Positions 28,980 to 37,576 of a DNA stretch of 64,000 bases are shown here, one piece after another. The notes under the pieces are model-generated. The model was given only the letters and a program-made list of their open reading frames with translations. It made no database searches and was not told where the DNA came from. Every line of letters begins with the position of its first letter. The stretch's first letter is position 1. The DNA comes from Longispora fulva (GTDB lineage: Bacteria; Actinomycetota; Actinomycetes; Mycobacteriales; Micromonosporaceae): assembly GCF_015751905.1 (NCBI RefSeq), contig NZ_JADOUF010000001.1:2790001-2854000 (forward strand), in the 5' to 3' direction. The translations under genes and the position numbers were made by a program.

Positions 28980-30299
28980 GTGAAACCACGAACCGCGTCC
29001 GCCCGCGCATGGCGCATCGCCCGGCCCGCCGCCGTCGGGGCACTCGCCCTCGTGCTCGCAGGACTGATCGGGGGATGCGGTGCCGCCGACGCACCCACCA
29101 AGGACGACCCCAACGCTGAGCTGCTGGTCTGGACGGACGCCACCCGCCAGGCCGGGTTCGAGCAGTTCAAGAAGTCGCACCCCGACGTCAAGATGAAGGT
29201 CGAGACGTATGACTCGGCCGCGCTGCTGACCAAGATCCAGCTGTTCAACCGCACCGGCAAGGGCTGGCCGGACGTCATCTTCGACGCCACCCCGAACGAG
29301 GTCGCGGCGCTGTCCAGCAAGCTGTTCGACTACGCCCAGCCGCTCAATGACCTGATCCCGCAGGATGTGCAGGCAAATTTCGGCTCGGCGAACGCCGGCT
29401 GTCACGTCGACGGCAAGCTGTACTGCCTGAAAAACGACCTGGCCCAGTCGGTGCTGTGGTACGACAAGACGCTGATGGACCAGTTCGGCTACAAGGTGCC
29501 GAGCACCTGGACCGAGTACGCGAAGCTCGGTCAGCAGGTGGCCAAGGATCACCCCGGCTACATCATCGGCACCGCCGGGTTCAAGTTCGTCTACTACGAC
29601 TACTTCTGGTCCAGCGGCTGCCCGCTGCAGACGGTGACCGCGCCGCAGACGGTCAAGATCGACACCAAGGACGTCAAGTGCACCCGGGTGACCGACCTGC
29701 TCGATCCGCTGATCAGCGCCGGGGTCGTGTCGCGCGGCGGTCCGTTCGATCCTGAGGTGACCAAGCTCGGTAAGGACAAGAAGATCCTGATGATGCCGGG
29801 CGCGTCCTGGTACGGCGACTTCGTGTTCAAACCCGAGGCGTCCTACGCCCTGCCCAACGGTCGCCTCGCCGCGGCCGCGTACCCGAAGTGGGACGGCGAG
29901 GACAAGGCGTGGTCCGGTGCGACCGGCGGTGGCATCTACCTGGTGTCCAAGCACTCCGCCAACAAGAAGGGCGCCGCCGCGATCGCGCAGTGGATGGCCA
30001 CCGACACCGATCTGCAGGCCTCCGCGCCGACCTACCCGGCCTACGGGCCCGCCGCCGACGCGTGGGGTGCCAAGCACGGCACCGACCCGTTCTACGCCAC
30101 CAACCCGCTCCCGGCGCTCAAGGCCCAGGCCGCCCTCATCAACCCGGCGGAGGCGAACACTTCCTACGGGGTCGAGGACGCGATCACCGGCACCGTGGTG
30201 GCCAAGGTACGCGGCGGGGGCAAGCTCGCCGACGGTCTCCCCGACCTGCAAAGCCAGCTCCAGCAGCTCGCCCAGTCCGTCGGATACGCGGTCAACTGA
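28980..30299 (+). CDS. Extracellular sugar-binding lipoprotein (family 1)
   Basis: The GTG at 28980 (GAGGAG upstream) gives 439 aa. A signal with lipobox LIGGC (Cys about 33) is followed by LLVWTDATRQAGFEQFKKSHPDV and later GKGWPDVIFDATPNEV, as in CUT1 sugar-binding proteins. It heads a plus-strand operon with two permeases, an enolase-superfamily enzyme and an esterase. The substrate is unknown. It is not closely alike in sequence to the binding protein at 8736-10085, so the two importers probably take different sugars. Confidence 0.93.
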   Translation: MKPRTASARAWRIARPAAVGALALVLAGLIGGCGAADAPTKDDPNAELLVWTDATRQAGFEQFKKSHPDVKMKVETYDSAALLTKIQLFNRTGKGWPDVIFDATPNEVAALSSKLFDYAQPLNDLIPQDVQANFGSANAGCHVDGKLYCLKNDLAQSVLWYDKTLMDQFGYKVPSTWTEYAKLGQQVAKDHPGYIIGTAGFKFVYYDYFWSSGCPLQTVTAPQTVKIDTKDVKCTRVTDLLDPLISAGVVSRGGPFDPEVTKLGKDKKILMMPGASWYGDFVFKPEASYALPNGRLAAAAYPKWDGEDKAWSGATGGGIYLVSKHSANKKGAAAIAQWMATDTDLQASAPTYPAYGPAADAWGAKHGTDPFYATNPLPALKAQAALINPAEANTSYGVEDAITGTVVAKVRGGGKLADGLPDLQSQLQQLAQSVGYAVN

Positions 30300-30312
30300 C
30301 GCGCCGGTCACC

Positions 30313-30338
30313 GGTGGGCGGGCGATAGCCCGCCCACC
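30313..30338 (+). promoter_or_regulatory. Intra-operon hairpin between binding protein and permease
   Basis: GGTGGGCGGGC-GATA-GCCCGCCCACC forms a perfect 11-bp stem 13 nt after the binding-protein stop and 25 nt before the permease start. Such hairpins reduce read-through and stabilise upstream mRNA, giving more binding protein than permease, as in malE-malF operons. It could also act as a partial terminator. Confidence 0.6.
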
Positions 30339-30363
30339 CAGCCAGGAAGGATAGGTACCGGGC

Positions 30364-31242
30364 ATGCGCCGACGATTCGACCGGACGGGCACCCTGTTCG
30401 TACTGCCGTACGTGGTGTTGCTGTTCGTCTTCGGGCTGGGACCCGCCGCGTACTCGATCTACCAGTCGTTCGTCGACGACCGCACCGGCACCGGCGACGT
30501 CGGGCTGTCCAACTACCAGTTCGTCCTCGGCGACTTCCGGTTCTGGCCGGCGGTGTCGCACGTCGCGATCTACCTCGGCATCTGGCTACCCGTCATGGTG
30601 GTCGGCGTGCTCGTGTTCGCCCTGCTGCTGCACGAGCGGGCGTCGAGATTCAGCGGCGCGATGCGGCTGCTGTTCTTCCTGCCCGGCGCGGTGACCGGGT
30701 CGGCGAGCATCCTGCTGTGGTACTGCATGCTCGAACCCAGCCTGAGCCCGTTCGCACCGGCGTTGAAAGCGATGGGGCTGGAGTCGGGAAACGAGATCTT
30801 CCAGAACACCCACCTGACGGTCATCTTCGCCCTGATCGCCTTCACCACGGGTGTCGGCCAGTGGATCGTCATCATGTACGGCGCCCTGCAGAACATCTCC
30901 GCGGACGTCCTCGAAGCCGCCGCACTCGACGGCGCCGGGGCGATCCGCACCGCCCTGCAGATCAAGCTGCCGCAGATCTCCAAGTACGTGCTGTACATGG
31001 TCATCCTCTGCCTGGCCAACGGGCTGCAGCTGTTCGTCGAACCACAGCTGATCTACGGCATCACCCACACCGCCGGCAGCCCCTGGTGGTCGTTGAACCA
31101 GTTCGGCTACGCCCTGGCGTTCCAGAACGGCGACTTCGGCTCCGCCGCCGTCATCTCCCTGCTGCTGCTCGTCTTGTCCACCGGCGCCGCACTGGTCCTG
31201 ATCCTGCGCACCGACTTCTTCCAGACGGAGGTCGACCGATGA
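30364..31242 (+). CDS. Sugar ABC transporter permease (MalF-type)
   Basis: The 292-aa protein has a basic N-terminus, about six membrane helices and the EAA loop EAAALDGAGAIRT near residue 183. A GGAAGGATAGG ribosome site precedes the ATG. Its stop overlaps the next permease start by 4 nt (ATGA). It forms the channel of the second sugar importer; no dedicated ATPase gene is present. Confidence 0.93.
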   Translation: MRRRFDRTGTLFVLPYVVLLFVFGLGPAAYSIYQSFVDDRTGTGDVGLSNYQFVLGDFRFWPAVSHVAIYLGIWLPVMVVGVLVFALLLHERASRFSGAMRLLFFLPGAVTGSASILLWYCMLEPSLSPFAPALKAMGLESGNEIFQNTHLTVIFALIAFTTGVGQWIVIMYGALQNISADVLEAAALDGAGAIRTALQIKLPQISKYVLYMVILCLANGLQLFVEPQLIYGITHTAGSPWWSLNQFGYALAFQNGDFGSAAVISLLLLVLSTGAALVLILRTDFFQTEVDR

Positions 31243-32132
31243 GCGTGAACACCCGCCAACGCGACCGGTGGACGGTCCTGCGCGCCGTGCGCGGCACGGT
31301 CCTGCTCGGGTTCGGCGCGTTCTGCCTGATCCCGCTCGTCTGGCTCCTGCTCGCCCCGACGAAGACCGACGCCCAACTCGTCAACGGCCACCCGCTCAGC
31401 TTCGGGTCGCTGGCGCAGTTCGGCCGCGCCTGGCAGCACCTCGTCGACTACAACGACTCGGTCCTCTACCAGTGGATCGCGAACTCGATCCTGTACTCGG
31501 TCGGCTCCCTGCTCATCAGCGTCGCCACCTCGCTCCTGGCCGGGTACGCCCTCGCGGTCAGCCGGATACCCGGCCGCAAGGCGCTGCTCGTCCTCACCCT
31601 GATCGCGATGATGGTCCCGCCCACCGCCCTGGTGCTGCCGCTGTTCCTCGAACTCAACACCGTGCACCTGACCAACACCGCCCTGTCGGTCATCCTGCCC
31701 GCCTCGTTCTACCCGTTCGGGGTGTACCTCGCCTTCATCTACTTCTCCACCAGCCTGCCCAAGGAACTCCTCGAAGCGGGCCGCCTTGACGGCTGCTCGG
31801 AAGCGGGGCTGTTCTGGCACCTGGCCCGGCCGCTAGCCAAACCCCTGATCGGCCTGCTGTCGTTCTTCAGCTTCGTCGCGAACTGGAACAACTACTTCCT
31901 GCCGTACGTGATGCTCAGCGAGGAATCGAAGTACAACCTGCCGGTCGGGCTCGGCGCGGTCGTCTCCGGAACCCCGGCCCTCAACCCGGCCAACGGCGGC
32001 AGCTTCCTGCCCATCACCCGGCCCGAGGTGGCACTCGCCGGTCTGCTGGTGGTCGTGCCGATCGCCGTCATCTTCGTTTTCTGCCAACGGTTCCTGGTCC
32101 GCGGAATCCTCGCCGGCTCCGTCAAGAACTAG
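31239..32132 (+). CDS. Sugar ABC transporter permease (MalG-type)
   Basis: The 297-aa partner permease starts at the ATG that overlaps the previous stop. It has about six membrane helices; its EAA loop reads EAGRLDGCSEAGLF (about 178), with Gly-Arg replacing the usual Ala-Arg, and is followed by VANWNNYFLPYVML. It ends in a short basic tail. It is translationally coupled to the MalF-type gene. Confidence 0.93.
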   Translation: MSVNTRQRDRWTVLRAVRGTVLLGFGAFCLIPLVWLLLAPTKTDAQLVNGHPLSFGSLAQFGRAWQHLVDYNDSVLYQWIANSILYSVGSLLISVATSLLAGYALAVSRIPGRKALLVLTLIAMMVPPTALVLPLFLELNTVHLTNTALSVILPASFYPFGVYLAFIYFSTSLPKELLEAGRLDGCSEAGLFWHLARPLAKPLIGLLSFFSFVANWNNYFLPYVMLSEESKYNLPVGLGAVVSGTPALNPANGGSFLPITRPEVALAGLLVVVPIAVIFVFCQRFLVRGILAGSVKN

Positions 32133-32158
32133 CCCCCAACACCCCTGGGAGACACCCC

Positions 32159-33253
32159 GTGAAGATCGTCAGTGTCGACGTGCGACTCGTCGACGAGCCG
32201 GCGGTGACCCCGCCCTTCCGGTGGCGCGATGGCCTGCCGGGCTCCGACGGCCCCCGCACCGGCGGCTGGCTCGTCCTGACCACCGATGAGGGACCGCGCG
32301 GCTACGCCTACTGCCGACGCGGGCCGCTGCTCGTCGACATGGTCGACCGCCGCATCCGCGACGAGCTCGTCGGCGCCGACCCGCTGCGCCGCGAGTGGCT
32401 GTGGCACCGGATGTGGGAACTCGACCGCATCGAGGAGTTCCCCGTCTACATCCAGGGCGTCATCGACGACGCGTTGTGGGACCTCGCAGGCAAGACCGCC
32501 GGCCTGCCGGTCCACGAGGTGATCGGGTCGTTCCGTGACGCGATCCCCGCCTACGCCTCCACCGTCACCTTCGGCAGCGTCGAGGAGTACCTCGACGTCG
32601 CCGACCAGTGCCTCGAACTCGGCTACCCCGCCATCAAACTGCACGCCTGGGGCGACGTCCGCAAGGACGCGAAGCTGTGCGCGGCGTTGCGCGAACACGT
32701 CGGCGACGACGTACCCCTGATGTATGACGGCTCCGCCGGCTTCGACCTGATCGACGCCGTCTACCTCGGCCGGGTCCTCAGCGAGGCTGACTACGCCTGG
32801 TACGAGGAACCCATGCGCGAGTTCAGCGTGACCGCCTACCGCCGCCTCGCCGAACGCGTCGACGTGCCCCTTCTCGTAGCCGAGACCAGCGACGGGGCGC
32901 ACATGAACACCGCCGACTACATCGCCTCCGGCTGCGCCTCGGCCGTACGGACCGGCAACGCCTACAAGGGCGGGCTCACCGGCGCGCTGCGCATCGCCCA
33001 CCTCGCCGACTCCTACCTGCTGCGCGCCGAGGTGCACGGCGGCGGGCTGCCCAACACGCATCTGTGCATGGCCATCCCCAACACCACCTACTACGAGAGC
33101 CTCGTCGACTCCAACCCGGTCCGACGCGCGCCCGAGGTCGACGCCGCGGGGCTCGTGCGCGCGCCGACCGGCCCGGGCATGGGCTACGAGCAGGTCTGGA
33201 ACGCCGAGGAACCCCCGACCAGCATTGCCGCCGACGTTCCCCGCGACCGCTGA
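32159..33253 (+). CDS. Enolase-superfamily (mandelate racemase/muconate lactonising type) enzyme
   Basis: From a GTG start, the 364-aa protein has the N-terminal cap and a beta-barrel with metal ligands Asp in MYDGS (about 189), Glu in YEEPM (about 216) and Glu in AETSDG (about 241). A Lys-x-His (IKLHAWGD, about 160-162) sits at the second barrel strand and a His in EVHGGG (about 292) near the end. The family removes a proton alpha to a carboxylate; with an importer and GntR-FCD regulator, a sugar-acid dehydratase is likely. The precise substrate cannot be told from these residues. Confidence 0.88.
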   Translation: MKIVSVDVRLVDEPAVTPPFRWRDGLPGSDGPRTGGWLVLTTDEGPRGYAYCRRGPLLVDMVDRRIRDELVGADPLRREWLWHRMWELDRIEEFPVYIQGVIDDALWDLAGKTAGLPVHEVIGSFRDAIPAYASTVTFGSVEEYLDVADQCLELGYPAIKLHAWGDVRKDAKLCAALREHVGDDVPLMYDGSAGFDLIDAVYLGRVLSEADYAWYEEPMREFSVTAYRRLAERVDVPLLVAETSDGAHMNTADYIASGCASAVRTGNAYKGGLTGALRIAHLADSYLLRAEVHGGGLPNTHLCMAIPNTTYYESLVDSNPVRRAPEVDAAGLVRAPTGPGMGYEQVWNAEEPPTSIAADVPRDR

Positions 33254-33278
33254 ACACCCGAACCTTGCTGGAGTTGCC

Positions 33279-34253
33279 GTGTTGTCGTTCGAGATGTCCG
33301 CGCAGGAACTGGCCGTCTACCAGGGCACCAACCCGAGGCCGGCCGATTTCGACCAGTTCTGGGACCGGGCGCTGGCCGAGCTCGACGCGACCGATCCCGG
33401 GACCGAGTTCGTCGACGCGACGGACTTCCCGCTGACCACGGCGACCGCCCAGCACCTGTATTTCACCGGTACCGGCGGCTACCGCGTGCACGCGAAAGTC
33501 CTCCGCCCGGCCGAGCCGACCGGACCCGCCGTGCTGATGTTCCACGGGTACGGCGGCGAGCAGCCCAAGTGGGTCGACCTGCTGCCGCACGCCGCGCGCG
33601 GGTTCACCGTGGCCGCGCTGGACGTGCGCGAACAGGTCGGCTTTCGGACCGGGTCGCAGGCGCCCAACAGCTTCTCCCCGCACCACCACCTCGTGCACGG
33701 CCTGGACGACGGGCCCGACGGGCTGCTGTACCGGCACGTGTTCCTGGACATCCGCCGGCTCACGGACATCATCGGCGCCCTGCCCGAGGTGAACTCCGAC
33801 CGGATCGCGACCACGGGCTGGAGCCAGGGCGGCGGACTCGCGCTGGTGGCGGCCGCGCTGACCCCGACGATCAGGTACACGGCCAGCGCCCTGCCGTTCC
33901 TGACCGATTACCAGCGGGCGTGGGAACTCAACCTGGGCACGGCACCCTACGACCAGATCGTCACCTGGTTCAAGAAGCGCGACCCGCGACACCTCCGCCA
34001 GGACGAGGCGTTCACCACCCTCGGCTACATCGACGTACAGCACCTGGCCGCGCGCATCCGGGCCGAGGTGACGCTGTTCGTGGGTCTCGAGGATCAGATC
34101 TGTCCGCCGTCGACCCAGTACGCCACCTACAACAAGATCATCTCGACGAAGTCCGTGCGGGTGTATCCGGACTTCGGTCACGAGGACCTGCCGGGTGCAG
34201 CCGACGACATCTTCCAACTGATCGGCGTGCGGCTGGACGGCACGATCAACTAA
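33279..34253 (+). CDS. Acetyl xylan esterase / cephalosporin-C deacetylase family (CE7)
   Basis: The GTG at 33279, with GGAG 5 nt upstream, gives 324 aa. The alpha/beta hydrolase core carries Ser in GWSQGGG (about 182), Asp in VGLEDQICPP (about 272) and His in FGHEDLPG (about 301). Openings such as YRVHAKVLRP, FHGYGGEQPKW and DVREQVGFRTGSQ are typical of CE7, which removes acetyl groups from small acetylated sugars. No signal peptide is seen, so it would act on imported acetylated oligosaccharides. It ends the second importer operon. Confidence 0.9.
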   Translation: MLSFEMSAQELAVYQGTNPRPADFDQFWDRALAELDATDPGTEFVDATDFPLTTATAQHLYFTGTGGYRVHAKVLRPAEPTGPAVLMFHGYGGEQPKWVDLLPHAARGFTVAALDVREQVGFRTGSQAPNSFSPHHHLVHGLDDGPDGLLYRHVFLDIRRLTDIIGALPEVNSDRIATTGWSQGGGLALVAAALTPTIRYTASALPFLTDYQRAWELNLGTAPYDQIVTWFKKRDPRHLRQDEAFTTLGYIDVQHLAARIRAEVTLFVGLEDQICPPSTQYATYNKIISTKSVRVYPDFGHEDLPGAADDIFQLIGVRLDGTIN

Positions 34254-34340
34254 CGGCCAGATGCTCGGGGCCTCCAGATCACCCAGCCATGCCGCACCCT
34301 CCTGCAAGGATCGGTGCGGTCGTTCGACCCGCCGATCGCC

Positions 34341-34409
34341 GGACCATGGCCACGCACGAGCCCTACGACGCCGTGATCGCGCCGTCCGGCTCGTGCGTGG
34401 CCATGGTCC
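34341..34409. terminator. 22-bp perfect inverted repeat between convergent genes
   Basis: Bases 34341-34362 are the exact reverse complement of 34388-34409, with a 25-nt spacer. It lies between the convergent esterase and NAD-binding-protein genes, so a strong bidirectional terminator is the simplest reading. The long arms and spacer are larger than other terminators in this window. Confidence 0.6.
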
Positions 34410-34419
34410 GCGACAACTA

Positions 34420-35265
34420 CTACTGGAAGGCGGGCAGGTTGCGGTCGACCCAGTCGCGGAAGGGCCTGGCCGGGCGGCGCAGGACGGTCTGCACGTCTGC
34501 GCTGATCGCCTGCTCGGTTGGGAGCGGGACCCCGAGGATGTCCAGGGTGCCCGCGATGACCTCCTCGGGCATGAACTGGGCCATGTGTGCGTGGGCCTGT
34601 TCGCGTGACAGCTCCACGAAGGTCACCTCCTCGCCCAGGGCCGTGGAGATCGCCGCGGCCTGCTGGCGCGGGCTGATCGCCGCCGGTCCGGTCAGCTCGT
34701 AGGTGCGGCCCGCGTGGCCGTACTCGCGCAGTGCGGCGGCGGCGACCGCGGCGATGTCCGCCGGGTCGATCACGGGCAGCGCGACGTCGCCGAACGGCGC
34801 GAAGATTGTGCGCTGGGCGCGGACCGACTCGGCCCAGGCGAAGGCGTTGGAGGCGAACCCGCCTGGGCGCAGGATGGTGAAGTCCGGTCCGGCGGCGCGG
34901 ACGGCCAACTCGAACTCTCGCAGTCGGTCGTGCGAGGCGGCGGCCGGTCGGGTGGCGCTGACCTGGGAGGAGACCAGGACGACCCGTTTGACCCCGGCCG
35001 CCACCGCCGTGTCCATCAAAGCCGCGGGGCTCTCGCCGTGGCCGTTGAGTTCGCCGCCCAGCAGGATGAAGAAGGCGTCGGCTCCCTGGAGAACCGGCCG
35101 CATGCTCGCGGCAGCTCCGACATCGGCGCGGACGTGTCGCGCGCCGGCCGAAAGGCCCGCGAGCTGTGGCTGGCGCGAGACGGCTACGACCTCCTCCCCC
35201 GCCGTTGTCAGCAGCGGCACCAGCGTCCGCCCGATGTTGCCGGTAGCACCTGTCACTACGATCAT
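34420..35265 (-). CDS. NmrA-like NAD(P)-binding protein
   Basis: The 281-aa protein opens with the Rossmann motif MIVVTGATGNIGRTLV (GxxGxxG). LVSSQVSA and ILRPGGFASNAFAWAES follow the pattern of NmrA/HSCARG-type atypical short-chain dehydrogenases, which sense or use NADP(H) and often reduce quinones. The ATG at 35265 is preferred, with AGGGG 6 nt upstream; an ATG 6 nt earlier has no spacing. It is divergent from a TetR gene and has a matching operator just upstream, so it is probably repressed by it. Confidence 0.9.
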   Translation of the reverse strand: MIVVTGATGNIGRTLVPLLTTAGEEVVAVSRQPQLAGLSAGARHVRADVGAAASMRPVLQGADAFFILLGGELNGHGESPAALMDTAVAAGVKRVVLVSSQVSATRPAAASHDRLREFELAVRAAGPDFTILRPGGFASNAFAWAESVRAQRTIFAPFGDVALPVIDPADIAAVAAAALREYGHAGRTYELTGPAAISPRQQAAAISTALGEEVTFVELSREQAHAHMAQFMPEEVIAGTLDILGVPLPTEQAISADVQTVLRRPARPFRDWVDRNLPAFQ

Positions 35266-35281
35266 CGCCATCCCCTAGGTT

Positions 35282-35301
35282 AGTTAGTTCGCTGACTCAC
35301 T
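35282..35301. promoter_or_regulatory. TetR operator copy 1
   Basis: AGTTAGTTCGCTGACTCACT has 7-bp arms (AGTTAGT/ACTCACT, one mismatch) around 6 nt. It has the same arm-spacer layout as the site at 35337-35356 and lies directly before the NmrA-like gene's ribosome site. Confidence 0.55.
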
Positions 35302-35336
35302 GAGACGCTAGCACGACCCTCCCCCGGCTTGTCTAT

Positions 35337-35356
35337 AGTTGGTTGGGTGACTAACT
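35337..35356. promoter_or_regulatory. TetR operator copy 2, overlapping the tetR start
   Basis: AGTTGGTTGGGTGACTAACT has 7-bp arms (AGTTGGT/ACTAACT, one mismatch) around 6 nt, like the site at 35282-35301. It covers the GTG at 35347, so bound repressor would block a leaderless transcript of its own gene. Confidence 0.55.
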
Positions 35357-35955
35357 CAGTGCGGCGGCCGGCAGCGCGGGCCGCGGACAAGCGCCGCAGG
35401 CTCACGGCAGCCGCGGCCCAGGTCCTCCACGAGCAGGGCGTCGAACGAACCACCCTCGCCGACATCGCACGGGTCGCGGACGTCCCCGTCGGCAACGTCT
35501 ACTACTATTTCAAAACCAAAGACGAACTGGTCCAGGCCGCACTGTCCGAGCACACCGCGAACCTGAAGCAGCTCACCATCCACCTCGACGAGTTGCCCGA
35601 CCCGCTCGACCGGCTCAAAGCCCTGATCGAGGCGTGGGTCGGTCAACGCGACGTCGCCGCGCGCTACGGCTGCCCCACCGGCACCTTGGCCGTCGAACTC
35701 GACAAGCGAGCTGACGGCACCCTCGACGCCGAGGCGGGCGCCGTGATCCGACAACTGCTCGACTGGGCTGAACACCAGTTCCGCGCCCTCAATCTGCCCG
35801 ACCCCGACGGCCTCGCCGTCACCCTCGTCGCCGGCTACCAGGGCATGTCCCTGCTCGCCAACGCCCTCCGCGACCCGGACATCATGACCGGCCAGGGCGC
35901 CCGGCTCCTCCACTGGCTCGACACCCTGAAAACGCCCGACGTCCAGCATCCATGA
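35347..35955 (+). CDS. TetR-family transcriptional regulator
   Basis: The ~202-aa protein has an N-terminal helix-turn-helix (TTLADIARVADVPVGNVYYYFKTKDEL, about 35-61) and a C-terminal ligand domain (DRLKALIEAWVGQRDV...YQGMSLLANALRDPD) typical of repressors of small oxidoreductases. No ribosome site precedes either the GTG at 35347 or that at 35359, suggesting a leaderless mRNA. Two matching operators lie between it and the divergent NmrA-like gene. Confidence 0.92.
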   Translation: MTNSVRRPAARAADKRRRLTAAAAQVLHEQGVERTTLADIARVADVPVGNVYYYFKTKDELVQAALSEHTANLKQLTIHLDELPDPLDRLKALIEAWVGQRDVAARYGCPTGTLAVELDKRADGTLDAEAGAVIRQLLDWAEHQFRALNLPDPDGLAVTLVAGYQGMSLLANALRDPDIMTGQGARLLHWLDTLKTPDVQHP

Positions 35956-36001
35956 GGCTGCGCGGCCCGCGAGCTGGTCGACCTTGCCCGTATCGCCTAG
36001 A

Positions 36002-37369
36002 TCAACGGTGGGGCTCTGCGAGCTGGCGGGCCAACTCGCAGAGCCCCACCCCGTTGGACGCCTTCACCAGCACCACGTCCCCGGCCCGCAGCACCCCACC
36101 CAGCAGCTCCAAGGCCGCCGGCACGTCGACGGCCGCCAGCACCCCGGGCCCGGTCCCTTCGGCCAGCGCAGCGGCCTCGGGCCCGTCCCCGACCGTGACC
36201 ACCACAGTGGCCTGGCGGGCGGCGAGCTCACCGATGTCGCGGTGCGCGGCCGGGGAGTCCTCGCCGAGCTCGCGCATCGCACCCAGGACCACGACCTGCC
36301 GCCGGCCGCCGGCCAGCACTTCCACCGCTCGCAGGGCGGCGCGCACCGACTCCGGGTTGGCGTTGTAGGCGTCGTTGACGACCGTCACCCCATCCGGTCG
36401 GGTCGTGACCTCCATTCGCCCGCCCGACAACTGCCGCGCGGCCGACAGGGACGTGGCGATCTGCCGCACCCCGACCCCGAGCGCGTGCGCCGCGCCAGCG
36501 GCGGCGAGCGCGTTGGACACGTGGTGCGCGCCGTGCAGTCGCAGGCGCACCGGGGCCTGGCCGCCTGGGGCCACGAGCGTGAACGACGGCCGCGCGAGCT
36601 CGTCGAGCGCGACGTCCTCGGCCCGTACCACCGCGTCGGGGGCGGTCCCGTAGGTGATGACCTGGCCCCGGGTCCGCGACGCCATGGCGGCTACGAGGGG
36701 GTCGTCGGCGTTGAGGACCGCGATCCCATCCGGCCCGAGGGCTTCGACGAGTTCGGCTTTGGCCTCGGCGATCTTCTCCGGGCCGCCGAACTCGCCGGCG
36801 TGCGCGTGCCCCACGTTCGTCACCACCGCCACCTTGGGCGGGGCGATCGTCGTCAGGTAGGTGATGTGGCCCTTGCCGCGCGCGCCCATCTCCAGGACCA
36901 GGAATCGGGTGTGTTCGTCGGCGCGCAGCACCGTCAGCGGCAGGCCGAGTTCGTTGTTGAACGACCCGACCGGCGCGATCGTCGTTGCGACGTCGGCGAG
37001 GACTTGGCCGAGCAGGTCCTTCGTCGATGTCTTGCCCGCCGACCCTGTCACCGCGACCACCACCGCCGGCAACTCCCGCAGCACTCCGGCGGCCAGGGCC
37101 CCGAGCGCGGTCTGCACGTCGTCGACGACCACGGCCGGTACGCCGACCGGTCGGGAGGCGAGCACGACCGCCGCGCCGGCCGCCACCGCGGCGGCGGCGA
37201 ACGCGTGCCCGTCGACGTGCGCGCCGTCGAACGCGCAGAACACCCCGCCGGGGGTGATCAGCCGCGAGTCCATTACCACCGGCCCGGTCACCATCACCTG
37301 GTCGTCGTCCACGTCGACGAGGCATCCGCCGGTGAGGCGGGCGATGGTTTCCACAGTCACAGGCAGCAC
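36002..37369 (-). CDS. murF: MurF: UDP-MurNAc-tripeptide--D-Ala-D-Ala ligase (lone copy)
   Basis: The 455-aa protein has the three-domain Mur ligase build: N-terminal UDP-binding domain (DSRLITPGGVFCAFDGAHVDGH), ATP-binding P-loop VTGSAGKTSTK (about 108-118) with NNELGLPLTVL and EMGARGKGHI, and C-terminal domain VNDAYNANPESVRAAL. It joins D-Ala-D-Ala (or a variant dipeptide) to the peptidoglycan precursor in the cytoplasm. GGAG precedes the GTG start. It is alone: none of the usual division/cell-wall neighbours (murE, mraY, ftsW) is adjacent, so this may be a second copy. Confidence 0.93.
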   Translation of the reverse strand: MLPVTVETIARLTGGCLVDVDDDQVMVTGPVVMDSRLITPGGVFCAFDGAHVDGHAFAAAAVAAGAAVVLASRPVGVPAVVVDDVQTALGALAAGVLRELPAVVVAVTGSAGKTSTKDLLGQVLADVATTIAPVGSFNNELGLPLTVLRADEHTRFLVLEMGARGKGHITYLTTIAPPKVAVVTNVGHAHAGEFGGPEKIAEAKAELVEALGPDGIAVLNADDPLVAAMASRTRGQVITYGTAPDAVVRAEDVALDELARPSFTLVAPGGQAPVRLRLHGAHHVSNALAAAGAAHALGVGVRQIATSLSAARQLSGGRMEVTTRPDGVTVVNDAYNANPESVRAALRAVEVLAGGRRQVVVLGAMRELGEDSPAAHRDIGELAARQATVVVTVGDGPEAAALAEGTGPGVLAAVDVPAALELLGGVLRAGDVVLVKASNGVGLCELARQLAEPHR

Positions 37370-37576
37370 AGGTCTCCCCTGGTCAACGTGCTGAATGGCC
37401 GTCCATACGGTAGCCCACCATCCGGGCCCGGAATCTGCCTTGCGGCCCTGTACGCCTCGGCGTCGTCCGTCCTGGCGCCCAAACGTGGGCCTCGATCCGC
37501 ACGTCTGCGGCTGATCGGCGGTGCCGGCCGCCCAGACGTCCGCGTCGACTGCCCGCTTCAGTAGACCGCGAACGGT

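Noticed and set aside
28806-30392. Long minus-strand extension upstream of the GntR gene
   Set aside because: It lies opposite the solute-binding protein gene, its translation is Gly/Arg/Val-rich without motifs, and the GntR protein has a normal length from 28805.
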